Shown here: positions 46,031 through 58,102 of the stretch, one piece after another
Position numbering within the stretch: the first letter of the stretch is position 1
Layout: each line of letters starts with the position of its first letter
From: Symsagittifera roscoffensis
Lineage: Eukaryota > Xenacoelomorpha > Acoela > Convolutidae
Reading direction: 5' to 3'
Assembly: GCF_963678635.1 (NCBI RefSeq)
Contig: NC_087071.1
Coordinates: forward strand, 39,318,797 to 39,382,796
DNA: 64,000 nt
Program-made: the position numbers and the translations under genes
Notes under the pieces: model-generated
Database searches by the model: none
Told to the model about the DNA's origin: nothing
Seen by the model: only the letters and a program-made list of their open reading frames with translations

Positions 46031-47927
46031 AGAGAACAAAAATAGATGCCCTTTAAAATTTTTGATTTTCTAGAACAATTTAAGATTGGCCTTTTTTGGA
46101 TAGCCTTAACCCAACTGGAGAAAACTGGATCAACAGGTAAATTTTTACCCACTAGCTCGAATTCTATACATGGTTCAAGTTCGTATGGTTTGCGCTGTTC
46201 CCACGTTTGTATCTGGAGAGTGCTATTTACGTCACTTTCAGCAGGATTTCAAATGAACTCAAAAGTGCATATATACCTAAGTGCATTCATAAAGTCATCA
46301 ATATGGATGAATGCACCTCTGTAGTTATTAGAGCATTTTATGATATTTTCCAGAAAAAAAATCATCAAAACTTATTTAAGAGTATTCACTACAATGATTA
46401 CTTTTAATCACGTTAAAATTCTTTTAAATTCAATAAGAGTTACCTTCTTTTTCAATGTGTTATTTCCTTGAGCCTAAAAAGTTCCTTGAATGCATAAGCG
46501 ACCTAAATTTCCTGTTATTAATTAATTTGTAGTCTTAGTTGCAAAGATAAGTTTTATGTGTCTTTGTCATCCGGTTGCTCTCCTTTCTTAATTTATCTTT
46601 CGTTCGATGACCTCAAGTCTATTTCTAACAGAAAAACTTGAGATAGAACAATTCTGTACTTATTCGAATGTGTCAGATTCTTCTTGAAAAAAAAAACGAA
46701 GAAACAACAACTCGATATCAATTTTGCTCTTTATTGACTGAAAAATCGTCTCAAAAAGCGCAATAATTTAATTTTGATGCTTGAACATTTTTGGGTCTTA
46801 AAACTGGTTTTCGGATTTTTTTTCTAATTGCTCCTTTTCTCTGGACTTGTCAGTCCAACTTTTTGTTTCATTTTATCGATGAAATAGACATTTAATTTAA
46901 TGCTAACTGTGTCAAGGTTAAGTACCAATTTCACCTGTACGCTACCATCTCAACCAGAGAAGTCATCACTCCTATACACGAAAAGCTACCTGCAAAAACA
47001 ACACGGTTGACCACTTTATCTCATTAATCTGCGTTTAAATAATTAAAAGAATTAAACTATTTCTGCGGTTTTTCGAGAACAGTTGAAAAGACTCATGAAA
47101 AAAATAAGATTTAACATTTGTTTCTTTGAAAAAAATGCTTACTTGACAACTTCCATATTAGAAATTATGACATTTTTTGATGGTGACACAAATAATTTTG
47201 AAACTTTGCCCCAAATTTTTTCGTTTTTTTTTCAACCGCAAAACGAATTTTGTAGGCAAACAAACACTTTCCGCAAAAATTTTTTTCGCATGGAACATTT
47301 AAGTTTTCGTTTGCAGAACGTAGTCCTGGGTCCGATAACTTTGGCGTTTTTTCTTTCCACTTAAAATTTTTTTCAATAACGCTGAAAATGTATATTCTTT
47401 TTCTTTGGCGTGTTTATGTATGCCTTGATCAATGTCTGATATTTTGAAAATTCAAAAAATTGAAATAATCGTCATTTTCACATATGTTCGGTTGCAAACA
47501 CAACCCAAAATTTTTCAGAAATTAAGTTAAGAAACAAAAAAAAACAAATTTTTGGTTTATGGAGAAAACACCTATCATAAAATTTCCATTTATGGGAAAA
47601 TGTTTTTTATAGAGATTTCATACAATTTTCTGTACGTAAGAAATTTGATGGAACTGTATGAAAAGAAATTTCGCATTTGTGAGAATTGTATTACAAGCAT
47701 TTTTGGTCAACCCGGGTTGCTATTAAGAAAATTACAAAATCTAAGTTGGGCGATCGCGTTCAACTAGAGTGCTTACCAACAAAGCAAGGCCACCTGTGCA
47801 GGTATCGAGGAGGGGAGGGAAGGCGACTGGGAGTTTCCAGGGACAGGCTAGGATGTGGATGAACTTATTTGTTTCCTCGATAACTCCCCCTGGGGACTCT
47901 CCCTGCAACATTAAAGCATCATTAGCA
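46031..47927. other. Non-coding, nothing recognised
   Basis: Only short frames without domain signal. TTTTGGTCAACCCGGGT at 47,701-47,717 recurs at 62,221-62,237. Confidence 0.45.
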
Positions 47928-48085
47928 AATCCGAATTTTGAATTTTGAAAACATTTATCTTGACTTCAACGGCGCAGTTTTTATTTTCTGCCAATGGGTT
48001 TTTTTTTACAAAAGTCCCATGGCAGAAAAGGAAAACTGCGCCGTTGAATTCAAGATGAGTGTTTTCAAAATTCAAAATTCGGATT
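47928..48085. repeat. 158-bp fold-back (long hairpin)
   Basis: The left arm from 47,928 (AATCCGAATTTTGAATTTTG onward) is nearly the exact complement of the right arm ending at 48,085. The arms are about 70 bases with a few mismatches, and the loop is T-rich, about 17 bases. The inner arm includes CAACGGCGCAGTTTT and TTCTGCCAATGGG. Confidence 0.92.
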
Positions 48086-48452
48086 TCACAGCGCTCTATA
48101 TTTCTTTGCTAATGCTTGAATTTCATAAATTAGAGCAATTCAGAAAGTTCAAAAATTCAGAAAAAAAATCAAAATCGCAGTAATTTTTGTGAACGCAATT
48201 TTTTCGAGTAATCAAACATTTGAAAGAAGAATTTTGTGCCCTTTTGAATACAATTATTTTTTTCATTGTAAATGATTTTTTTTTTCATCATAGATTAAGC
48301 GGCTATTTTCACAGGAACGGGTTTATAAACATATTTGTGACCTTAGAAGAGAGGGAAGTCTTATAATTACAACCGAAGGCGGGCTATCTATGACATTTGG
48401 GAACGTAACTAATTGCCCACCCCAAAAATTGTCAACGATAACTAAATTCCAA

Positions 48453-48500
48453 AATGCCAAAATTGGTTAATGCCAAAACTAGTTAATGCGAAAACTGGTT
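48453..48500. repeat. Three 16-bp tandem units
   Basis: AATGCCAAAATTGGTT, AATGCCAAAACTAGTT and AATGCGAAAACTGGTT in direct succession. Confidence 0.9.
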
Positions 48501-49644
48501 AAGTTCAGATATCTTGCTCATAAAATAAATGAGTAAAAGAGCAACCAAATAAAGAGATAATTTAAGATTATCACAAGACTCATCAGATAATTTAAGACTC
48601 ATCACAGCTTATAAACGTGTCCTTGTTGCAAGAAGAATCAAAGAAGGGGGGTGTGTCCAAAATGAGATTATACAAAAGTATTCCCTACCGGCTTTGTTAC
48701 CGGCTCTCCCCACATAACAGCAATGCGCACGCAACTGCAGAGCGAAGTCAATTGTGAGCTTATCTGAATTGATCTCTGTTCGTGATTTTCTTTGCGGAGT
48801 CAGTATCAGCCTCTTCGCCCTCGTGGCTTTTCTTCCCGTCTACTTGATCATGTTTTTTCTTCTCCACAATAAAAATGAGACCAGAAACTTTTAACTGGTT
48901 TCTACTAAACAACCCAATAAAGAGTGAAATTCTGGGGCGCTGATTGGGGAAAATGGTTTTTTTCTTGTTGTGTTTTCAGCTGAGTTTCAAATGAGAAAGA
49001 AGTGCATACATAGCTCTGTCAAGAATCAGAAATAAATTTTTTGTACCGCCAAATTGAACAAAGAGATTTTTAGCTAAAACGCAATCAAGAAAAAATTGAC
49101 ATTTTTTATAGTGACTTTTGTTTTATACGAAAAGGAGGCAAGGACGAAGTAATCGTTTCTACGTAGCGCCCAATTTGTTTAAGGCCGATCATTAAAAGCT
49201 CTAGTAAATGGAATAATATCCACAGTTGCGGTTTGTCTCACTTCGAAGTTTGCGTTAATACAGGGACGTTATCAATTTTCCCGTCTGTCTGAGTATCAAG
49301 TGGGTTAAACTCAGAGAGTTTTTTTCATTCCGAGTCCCAGGAGCAGTCCCAGGAGCAGCTTGATAATTATAGAAGGCTTAGTCTAAATAGAAAACTGAGA
49401 GTCTAAACGAAATGCTCCTCTCAGGACATAGCTGCTTGTATGTGCCAATTTATTTATGGAAATTTGTGAGATCAGCGCATCAATCAATATCCTTGCAGAT
49501 CTTACACATGTTTTGCAGACTGAAAATTTCATATTGACAAAATGGATCAAGACGAACCAAGATACTTTGGAATTCATGTCAGAATAACCCAAAATTTTAG
49601 GCCTTTCTATCAGATCTGGAACTGTGTCGATGAAAAACGTTATG
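48501..49644. other. Mostly non-coding; one ambiguous coding-like patch
   Basis: A G+C-richer patch at about 48,713-48,890 is open on both strands (see findings). Otherwise AT-rich with nothing recognised. Confidence 0.35.
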
Positions 49645-50180
49645 GTTCCAAGATTTTTGATACGAAAGTAACGGAATATTTGTGCTCGGGGTGGGCTTTT
49701 TTTTCTTCAGACAAATTTCGACGTTTTAACTAGCCGTTTTTGACGGAATTTTTTTATCATTCAAAAGGTATTGTAGTCCTGAGCTCAAATTTGAAAAGAT
49801 ATTTCACCTGTGATCATTTTTCTTAAAGTTATGGGGTTTTAAAGATTGCCATTTTGGCCAATTTGGGGCAAATAACGCGCGATATATTTCGCGCTATTAA
49901 CGCGTAAGCGGAGAGTTAATCCGTTTAAGAAATCGTTCCAATTTGGTTGAAAAAAGCTTATTTGCCATAATTGATTTGTTACAAGGAGCGATGTACATCT
50001 TTTTCTACTTAATATGGCGTGTGGGGAGATGATTTTCATAAAAAAATTTCAATTTTAAAAGAAAAAATTTTTCCATTTTTTTAATTATTTCGATTAATTT
50101 TTTATTGTTATTACTGCTCCATAAATCTTAAAAGGCAGTCAGAACATTCAGGGCATCGCCCTGATCCGAGCAGTCTTGTT
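49645..50180 (-). repeat. 530-bp repeat family, copy R2
   Basis: Reverse orientation of R1, running from GATACGAAAGTAACGGAATA to CCGAGCAGTCTTGTTTTC. The central TAACGCGTAAGCGGAGAG is conserved. Confidence 0.85.
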
Positions 50181-52942
50181 TTCATAGCTTATCATTTTAT
50201 AAGTTTGATGTCACCGGATGCTTTGAAGTAGAGTCTAAAACTTTTGCTCTTTGGATATTTGTAATGCATGAGGTATTATCCACTGTTCTATGAAGTAATC
50301 AAAACAAATATGCAAATTAACACAACTACTTGTAAAGATTGCCGGTTTTTCATTAAATGACATTAATCATAATGGGTGTTTGATTTAACTCAAGTATAAG
50401 CAGTCGATGTGCCAGCAGCACAGAAACTTGCTACGCAAAAACAACAAAATAAAAAAGCTTTCAAATTGCATCGTTGTTTGATCCTAATTTCTGAAAAAAT
50501 CTGAAAATTTAAAAAAAACATGAGCCAAAAAAACGATAGTTTTATTTAAAAAAAAAACTGTTTTTTTTTTGTTTTGAATTGAAGCTTTGCGTTCTACTGG
50601 TCGTTAACCAACTTAGTTCAACTGAAAATAAACTAAAAGTCATCAGAAGCCACGCGCTTGTTTAAAATTGCCATTTATCGGACAATCATTTTTTTATAAG
50701 AATGAAAGTGTTTGTTTGCAACTTGAAAAATTAAGTTTGATTTAAAATTTTATTAAAGTCGATATGATATGACTATTTAAAAACTTTTTGTAATTTTTGC
50801 GTCAGAAAACGTCTGCGGTTTGTTGAAAGTTTATCTTCAAGAATTTTTTGTAGATTTGAATTTAGGATTTCGATGATTTTGAATCTTGGTTTTCGTTGTT
50901 ATAAATTTTCGATCCGGCTGATAAGTGAAGGACTGTATTTGTATTTTGGTGAGTCAATTGTGGGTCAATGTGTTAAACATCAAGTGATGAATCATTCCGA
51001 AGACCTTATATGTATTGGTCCCGCACCGGTGTTCAATGGATAAAGATCCATTATATTGAATTTTCGTGGGCTCAATAAATTTTGATAATAATCGATTGAA
51101 AATGGATTATACTGAAACTATTTTTCTAATCAATAAAATTATAATCGATTATTTTTGAAAGAAAGTGAAACTTGTTTTCGAGGCAAAATAATCCATTTTT
51201 AATCGATTAAAACCGATTTAAATTTCTTGGTCCAACTTTCAGAGTAAGTGTTTTACCAATGTCATTGAGTTACTTTATTCGAAATAACTTCTCTTTAACT
51301 TAATTTTAATTCAAAAAAATTTTAAAATATTTTTTTCAGTAATTGATCAAATGTTTTTGAAAAATTGCGGCCTCAAAATTAACCACTTTCAACGAAAATA
51401 GAGACAAAGCCCCTAAACATGACAAAATATGACTAATTATATTCATAATTTTATAATAGCGGACCCTGGATCGTATCCTGAGTTAAATTTAAATTTCCGC
51501 CTACTTAATTAGTTTATTTCCGCATAAACCGACCTGGTCTCCGTCTCGGAAATATTCATTTGAATATATTGGTCGGTGCTGGCAGCTATTATGGTAAATG
51601 GTTTTCGCAAACAAAGAAGACTAGTTAAAATCATTTGACTCCAGCAAAATGAAAACCTCCAAAAACTATCTGGTTTTTATAATTTTTGCCTTTCACATTT
51701 TTACTGAAAATGATAAAAATAATTACCCTCATTAACTAAACAGTACGTCAGCCCCGGTTATTCATTTTTATTTGACTACACAAAGTAAATTTTAGACCTT
51801 TATGACGCATCTGTACTTAATTCTATTACTAAGAGTGTTAAAATAACAATTATCAACCAAAATTTTTATTTTGTTGCTTTTCATCAATACACTTTAATCT
51901 CGTTCCAGTCTTAAACAGTTTGGTAACTGCAAAAGTTTGAATGGAAAGAACAGCCCCGCCTCTTTCTGTCGAAACGTTGAAATTTTGTTTAAAATTCACT
52001 TTTTAGCAATTTTTTATATTCGAAATCTCCTGCTCTATTTGCAATGAGATCTTCGAATAAATCAAAATAAATTCAATTTAGGTGGTTTTGTCATTTGTCA
52101 TTGGTCAAAGATTACACAAAAACTTTAAAAAAATCAAACTGAATTTTTCATTTGAATTCAGATTGAGTTATTTAAAAAAAGGTTTTTTTTTCTATTTTCA
52201 GTTTAGCAGAAAGTAGCATTTTGTTTTCCATTGAAAATTTGGTTTCCCGCTAACAAAATACATATTGACTCAGTTACCATTTCATTTGAATTTAGTGAGA
52301 GAATATATCAACAGTTTGAGATTATAGCATTTTTTCTGCTTTTTTATATTACCACCAAAACATTTTTCAAACCTTTATTTGGTAGAAGTAATTTTAGATC
52401 CCACTGAGAGATCTGCCAAGTGATTATAAATAGTTTCTGTGAAAAACGGTGTCTTTGGTTTTCGTTTCTTTTGTAAGTTTTGAAACAATTTTTTTGTTAA
52501 AACACTTCTTATTAATATCAGTCAATTTGCTTTGATGAGTTACGTATGAACTTTCCGGTAGTCTTATGGCAAAGTTTTTTCGTTAAAATGCTTTTGGCTT
52601 CTTGGCTTTTCAAGATTAAATTTGACTAGAAACTTTAATTCATGAACTATATCATGCTGGCAAAGGTTAACTTTTTGCATTCATAAAAAAAATTGAAAGC
52701 GTTCATTGATTGAGCTGGCTGGTAAGGAACCGAACAATTTGTTTAAAAAAATGAAAATCGTAATTAAAAACCATCATTTTTTTTAAAATCAAACAAAGGG
52801 CTATTCTACAAGATTTATATGAATTGATGAAAGTGCAATGAAAACTGCATTGAGATTAGGATGCTTATCGCCAAATTGTTTTAATTTAACCTTCTATTCG
52901 TCTAAATTCGAGTGCACTTTTTCAGAATTTGTCGTCTGATAA
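50181..52942. other. 3' flank of receptor gene, non-coding
   Basis: No frame of note. 51,090-51,215 contains ATCGATT-rich sequence with TTTTCGAGGCAAAATAATCC, related to a fold-back at 63,180-63,315. A minus-strand AATAAA at 52,374-52,379 lies 564 bases past the receptor stop. Confidence 0.4.
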
Positions 52943-53319
52943 TCAACGGGAAATTTTCAGTTTGTAGTAAGTCAACACACACAAAACACATAGAGCATGA
53001 AGTATCAGCATAACTCTGTCAACTAAAACCGCCAAATGCTGCCAAAGAAGCTTCATCTCCTTTTTATCTAACACATCAGAGGTCTGGTGTTCAATCCCCG
53101 CGGAAGCATTCCGCAAATTCATTTTATTAATTCCGTTGCAATCCTCTGCGGTGTCTTGAAAAACATCCTTCTTTCCATTTTCAGGTTCGGAATTCGAAAT
53201 GAGTTTCTGAGCGGATGAAAATGTCTCAACACCAATGAATCGTACCCAGTCGGAGCGGGCAATTCTTTGAAGTTTAGGTCCCATCATACATTTTGACTTA
53301 CTGTGGTGTAGAGTCACTG
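52943..53319 (-). CDS. Cys-loop receptor, last exon: M3-M4 loop and M4
   Basis: Enters after a TTTTTAG acceptor with two bases completing a codon from 53,675 (phase match). The exon encodes a cytoplasmic loop of about 85 residues, starting VTLHHSKSKCMMGPKLQRIA, short for the family. M4 follows: LLWQHLAVLVDRVMLIL and then HALCVLCVLTYYKL. The HLAVLVDRVML pattern matches the VAMVIDRLFL-type start of M4 in nAChRs. The protein ends KISR four residues after M4, so almost nothing is extracellular at the C-terminus. The loop is Ser/Lys/Glu-rich without recognised motifs. Confidence 0.88.
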
Positions 53320-53674
53320 CTAAAAATTACAAATAATTGAAAAATCATAAAATAATTGATTGCTACATCAGTTTATGTCCCTCTTTTTAGTTAATTTGAT
53401 CTTTTTAAAAGATTTTTCTTAATTAGATCCAAAAAAACACTATGAAATGAACAAGTTGATAGACATGAAATGAGCAAAGTATGCATAGTACAGATATGTA
53501 ACATATGTTTTGTGTGAGCGTGTGTGTGGGCGGGGGGAGGGGGGCTGGGTATAATGGCGATGGATGGGGATTTTGTGCAGGTACCTGTAATGAAAAATCA
53601 TAGTCAAATATGTGACTGCTTAGTTTAAAAACTAAACAGCTAGCTCAAAATTCCACCCCCTCATTTCTCCGTAC
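53320..53674 (-). other. Receptor intron
   Basis: GT-AG intron of about 355 bases. Contains a G-rich GT tract at 53,505-53,575. Confidence 0.85.
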
Positions 53675-53831
53675 CGTAGATGGCGACGCAGCAGAGAAGT
53701 CCGACGTGCACTGTGACGTTACTGGCGAAGTCAATGAGGATGGGAAAGGAGTCGGAACTCCTGGGGAATATCTGACTCAGAGAACTGTATGCCACAATCT
53801 GCGCCAGCAGAATGGTAATCGCAAACGACAC
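53675..53831 (-). CDS. Cys-loop receptor exon: M2 pore helix and M3
   Basis: Splice sites are TTTTTTCAG and GTACGG. It continues GEK from the previous exon with VSFAITILLAQIVAYSSLSQ (M2), then IFPRSS and PILIDFASNVTVHVGLL (M3). With GEK as -2' to 0', the gate position 9' is Leu and 13' is Val, as in cation channels, but 20' is Gln rather than the usual acidic residue. The FP after M2 sits where family members have IIP/IMP. The exon ends one base into a codon. It forms the channel lining at the cell membrane. Confidence 0.93.
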
Positions 53832-54157
53832 CTGAAAAAAATATATTCAGAAATTATTTTGTTGAAAATTTCGAATATTTCAGATTAAGGGCGTTGGTTG
53901 CAAAAAATAAGGACATGTACCTTATTTTTAAAAGAAGCAATTTACCAACTTTGACAAAATTTTAAGTCAAAATAGAGGATGATAAAAAGGCAACCTCGGA
54001 AAACAGTTTAAAATAATTTTGTTTAGCATTTTTGGTTTTTGATTTGCTTTTGAAACTTTTATGTAGATAGAACTTCAACTATATTCTTTTCATGATGATT
54101 CAGCAGAAATGCACAAAGAGTCTTAGTAGCCAGTTTTTTGACTAAAAAGTGGCGCAC

Positions 54158-54293
54158 CTTTTCGCCACATCCGGGAGGTACTAGAAAAGTGAGACCGGAG
54201 AAGATGTAGATGGTTACTATGGGGTACACCAACACCATCATGTAGAAGTGAGGTCTTCTTTTCAAGGTCACACTGTAGCGCAGAATTGTGTAC
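54158..54293 (-). CDS. Cys-loop receptor exon: pre-M1 and M1
   Basis: The exon enters with one base completing AGG (TTCTAG acceptor) and ends in phase 0 at GAAAAG|GTGCGC. It encodes YTILRYSVTLKRRPHFYMMV and continues through LVYPIVTIYIFSGLTFLVPP to GCGEK. RRPHFYMM matches the RRKPLFYT entry to M1, with the conserved Arg and the M1 Pro. GEK, the cytoplasmic start of M2 in cation-selective nAChRs, is split from the rest of M2 by an intron. Confidence 0.93.
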
Positions 54294-54800
54294 CTAGAAT
54301 GAAATTCAGACAACCAAAATTGCATGTGGTTTGAAAAATGTAAGCTCCACAAAATTAATTCGCGTTTCGTGGACTAGAATTAAACGTGTAGCAGTAATGT
54401 AATTTTGGTTACAACCTCAATGGCTTAAGTTTAAAAAAATGAATTATTTCTTTTAATGTTGTGAGCAAATGTGAGCAAGGGCGAATGTGTAAATGTGAGC
54501 AGCGGCGAAGATTTTCTCGAAGATGGGCGAATTTTCGTAAATTTTGTCGGCCATTTTTTCAACGGTCGAGAAAATAGATATTCCGAGCTATCTCAGGTAC
54601 TAAAAACCCTGTTTTGGCTAAATTTAATGGACTGCAGGCAAATTTTTGAAAAAAGAGGCCAAAACGACGTTTTTAGACACTTTTTGGGGCAATTTTGACA
54701 AAAAAGTTACGCATATTTGGCGCGCTCTCCCCATTCAAAATTAGTATATAGTGGTGCGAAAAGCGCCTTCAGAATAACTTTAGGTACAGCCAACTAAAAA

Positions 54801-54984
54801 GGGAAATCTGAAAGCTGTACAAAAGGAGGACCTTTTGGGAAGCCAGGCTTTCGAATCTTTTAGGAAGAAGCGTCCGAAAAACCCGCTAAGCCAAAATGGG
54901 AAATCCGAAAAAGTACAAAAGCAGGACTTTTTGGGAAGCCAGAGTTTCGAATCTCTTGGAAAGAAAGGTCCGAAAAACCCGCTA
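54801..54984. repeat. 97-bp tandem repeat, about 1.9 units
   Basis: GGGAAATCTGAAAGCTGTAC at 54,801 recurs as GGGAAATCCGAAAAAGTAC at 54,898. Both units contain TTTTGGGAAGCCAG and CCGAAAAACCCGCTA. Confidence 0.9.
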
Positions 54985-55084
54985 CTGAATTTGAATAAAG
55001 TGTCTAAACATAAAAGAGCTACTTTTATTTGAATTTTCGAGGATGAGATTGGAGATTTGGTTCCAAAATGTCAAGATTGTTGGT

Positions 55085-55225
55085 ATCAGGGCGAAGCACT
55101 GAATGTTTCAACTGCCTTATACTGTCTATGGAGTAGTGTGTGCCTGAAAACATTGAAGAAAATAAAAAAAGACCAATTTTTTTTAAATTATCTCCCCCAC
55201 ACGCTATTTAACAAAAAAGTAGTAT
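55085..55225 (+). repeat. 530-bp repeat family, fragment R6
   Basis: TATCAGGGCGAAGCACTGAA and CTCCCCCACACGCTATTTAA match the left part of R3, but the rest is missing. Confidence 0.8.
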
Positions 55226-55481
55226 ATTCTGCATAAATAAGGGTAATAAATAAACCAGAAAGCATGCCTCGGTTCAATTTGTAATGAGTTCAAAAAAACG
55301 GTTGGAAAAACCAAAAGTTATCTTTTTACAGATTCCATTCACACTTCCATAGAGACCAAGCTTCAGTTTTCAGGCTCAGAGACTATATTGCTGGCTTTAA
55401 TTCAGATTGGCCGAGGTTTTCAGCCAAACTAATTGTAAACATCGAACGATATCATGTTTAAAGAATCATTCCAAAATAGCA

Positions 55482-56010
55482 ACAAGACTGCTCGTATCAG
55501 GGCGAAGCCCTGAATGTTCCGACTGCCTTTTAATGTTTATGGAGCAGTGATAACATTAAAAAATTTAATGAAATAAAACAAAATGGAAAAAAATTGTTCT
55601 ACAATTTGAAATTTTTTTATAAAAATCATCCCCCACACGCCATATAAAGTACAAAAGGATAGATTTCACTCCTAGTAACAAATCAATTATGGCAAATAAG
55701 CTTCCTTCAGACAATTTGGTACGATTTATAAGCGGGATTAACTCTCCGCTTACGCGTTAATAGCGCGAAATATTTCGCGCGTTAATTTTCCCAAGTTGGC
55801 CAAAATGGCAGTCTTTAAACCCCCATAATTTGACGAACAAAGCTCACAGGTGAAATACCGTTTCAAATTTAAGCTCAGTACAACAATACCTTTTGAATGA
55901 TTAAAAAAACTTCTGTAAAAAATGGCTAGTTAAAAAGTCGAAATTTGTCTGAAGAAAAAAAAACCTACCCCGAGCACAAACATTCCGTCATTTTCGTATC
56001 GAAAGTCGGA
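55482..56010 (+). repeat. 530-bp repeat family, copy R3
   Basis: Full copy from ACAAGACTGCTCGTATCAGG to CGTATCGAAAGTCGGA, in the receptor intron. Confidence 0.9.
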
Positions 56011-56462
56011 AAAAATCGTTTTTTGAAACCTTTCAGTCTTACAAAACTGATCATAGGTCAAATACTTTTCCAGGGCATCGTAACTTTACAATGAAAGCGA
56101 CAGTTACGTCAAAAATTTTCAAACATCAAATTGGATTGAAAAGAAGAGCGTAATTCTTCATTTTTTTATTTAAAGAGTAGACAGTTTTTCCAAAAAATGT
56201 ATGTGAAAAACAATTTGCAAATCAAATCCTTTCCTTTCCCTGTTTGGTTAGCTTAAGCTGGCGATGAACACTGGTTGTGAAAAAAGAAAAATGTCACCTC
56301 ATTAGCATAGAATAAAAAAATACAATGAGCATTTTCCAGTGAAAGAAAAAGCATTTTCAAATTTGAAATTGCCTTAAATTGGTTTACTCAAAACGCACTT
56401 GAAAGGTTTACTTATAACGTTTTTGTCCAGCTTCAATCTCAGAATTATAAGTTTGAATTATT

Positions 56463-56988
56463 GTTCCGACTTTCGATACGAAAGTAACGGAATATTTGTG
56501 CTCGGCGTGGGTTTTTTTTCTTCAGACAAGTTTCGAATTTTTTACTAACCAGTTTTGACGGAATTTAATTTATATCATTTAAAGGCAAAAAACATTGTTG
56601 TTTTGAGCTCAAATTTGAAAAGAAATTTCACCTGTGATTTTTTTTCGTGAAGTTACGGGGGTTTAAAAATTGCCATTTTGGCCAATTTCCGAAGATTAAC
56701 AAGCGAAATACTTTGCGCTATTAACGCGTAAGCGGAGAGTTAATCCGTCTTAGAAATTGTTCCAAATTAATTGAAAGACGCCATAATTGATTGGCTACAA
56801 GGATCGAAGTTTATCCTTTTGCGCTTTTTATGGCCTGTGGGTGGATAATTTAAAAAAAAATCAATTTTAGAAAAAAGAAATTGTCATTTTTTTTCTTTCA
56901 TTTAATTTTTAATGTTTTTACTGCTCCATAAATCATAATGGGCACTCGAAACATTCACGGCTTCGCCCTGATACGAGCAGTTTTGTTT
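56463..56988 (-). repeat. 530-bp repeat family, copy R4, inverted to R3
   Basis: Begins GTTCCGACTTTCGATACG and ends GATACGAGCAGTTTTG. With R3 it forms an inverted repeat with arms of about 520 bp around a spacer of about 450 bp. Confidence 0.9.
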
Positions 56989-57987
56989 CAATAATGCTTT
57001 CATTTGACCGGCAAAACGTTGAGGCAGAAAAGTACAACATCAAAATGTCTTCAAAAACAGTTTCAAAAAGCAATTCTTTCATAGCAGAAAAATATAAACA
57101 GACATTGTTTATAAATATTTATTTAGATTAAACGCCACTTTCGATTCAACTTTTGAAAAATCTCAAAACTATCGATGCCCTGTGCCCATTTATTAATCAG
57201 TTTGTAAGCTGTATTTTTTTTGGTTGTGTTATGAAGTTTTAAAATTGGCTATTTAAAACTTAACGCGCGCTGTTAATCGTCCTATTAACGCTTTCTACTT
57301 TTTAAACTGTTTCAGAAATTTTCCAGAGTGAAATGAGGCATACTAGTTGTTCGAATGACTGTATAACTATACGCTGAAACGTTCATTTTGTGCTTTGCAT
57401 TACATTTCCTTGAAATTGTTTAGGTTTTTTTTCTTCTAACTTTTATCGTTTTTTTTTCAAATCAAACAATACACCATTATAGTTACGTGCAAATAGTGGT
57501 TAAAATGCGTCTTTTTTTCCAAGCAATCATTTTTTTAATTATTGGGTCAACGAATTCAGATCAAATCTGGAATTCGCAGAAAATAATTGATCTGACATTA
57601 AATTTATAACAATTAATAGGAGAGTGACCCGCATTTTTCGCAAAAAGTACATAGTTTTTTTTTCAAATAATGTCCACTCAGTTAGATGTTTTGTAAACTT
57701 TCATCTTTATCTGGAATAACTGATTATGTATATTTTTTATCATCAAAAACTGCATTTATAGTAAAATGCAATTACACAATCAGCAGAAGTATTAATGCAT
57801 AACAAGCTTTTTTTACAAACTATTTGTGTGAAATTGCAAAAATGTCACTTTTGAAGTAATTAAAGGTCAAGTGGCGACTTTTTTTGGTCGTATTTCATAT
57901 CAAGCCCTATCAATTGAATAGCACCAGATTTTTAATCGTGGATCAACTTTTTTTTAAAAAAAATTAGAATTTAAGTCAATTTCAAAC

Positions 57988-58102
57988 CTGGATGAGCCTC
58001 CATGTCTGTATGCATCAGTGAAAGCCTCGGCTTTTACAGGTGTCACAATTTCCCATTGCTCACTCGTGCGGTAGTTAGCCAGGTCTAAATACTCGTCCAC
58101 CA
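57988..58102 (-). CDS. Cys-loop receptor exon: loop C region
   Basis: This 115-base exon lies between a GTTTCAG acceptor and an AG|GTTTGA donor. It encodes VDEYLDLANYRTSEQWEIV, then TPVKAEAFTDAY and RHGGSS. EQWEIV aligns with the GEWEL/EWDI strand of nAChR subunits. The segment that in alpha subunits carries two adjacent cysteines (loop C) has none, so this is a non-alpha type. Phases agree with both neighbours if the preceding exon ends at 59,001. Confidence 0.88.

Larger units (their letters stand above)
54294..57987 (-). other. Large receptor intron (3.7 kb) filled with repeats
   Basis: Contains a 97-bp tandem repeat (54,801-54,984), a partial R-family copy (55,085-55,225) and an inverted pair of full copies (55,482-56,010 and 56,463-56,988). 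No alternative exon was recognised. Confidence 0.8.

Noticed and set aside
47938-48183. Plus-strand 81-codon frame
   Set aside because: It lies on the 158-bp fold-back, so its two halves are complementary sequence, not a gene.
53080-53110. tRNA T-arm-like sequence GTGTTCAATCCCCGCGG
   Set aside because: It lies inside a well-supported receptor exon and no other tRNA parts surround it.
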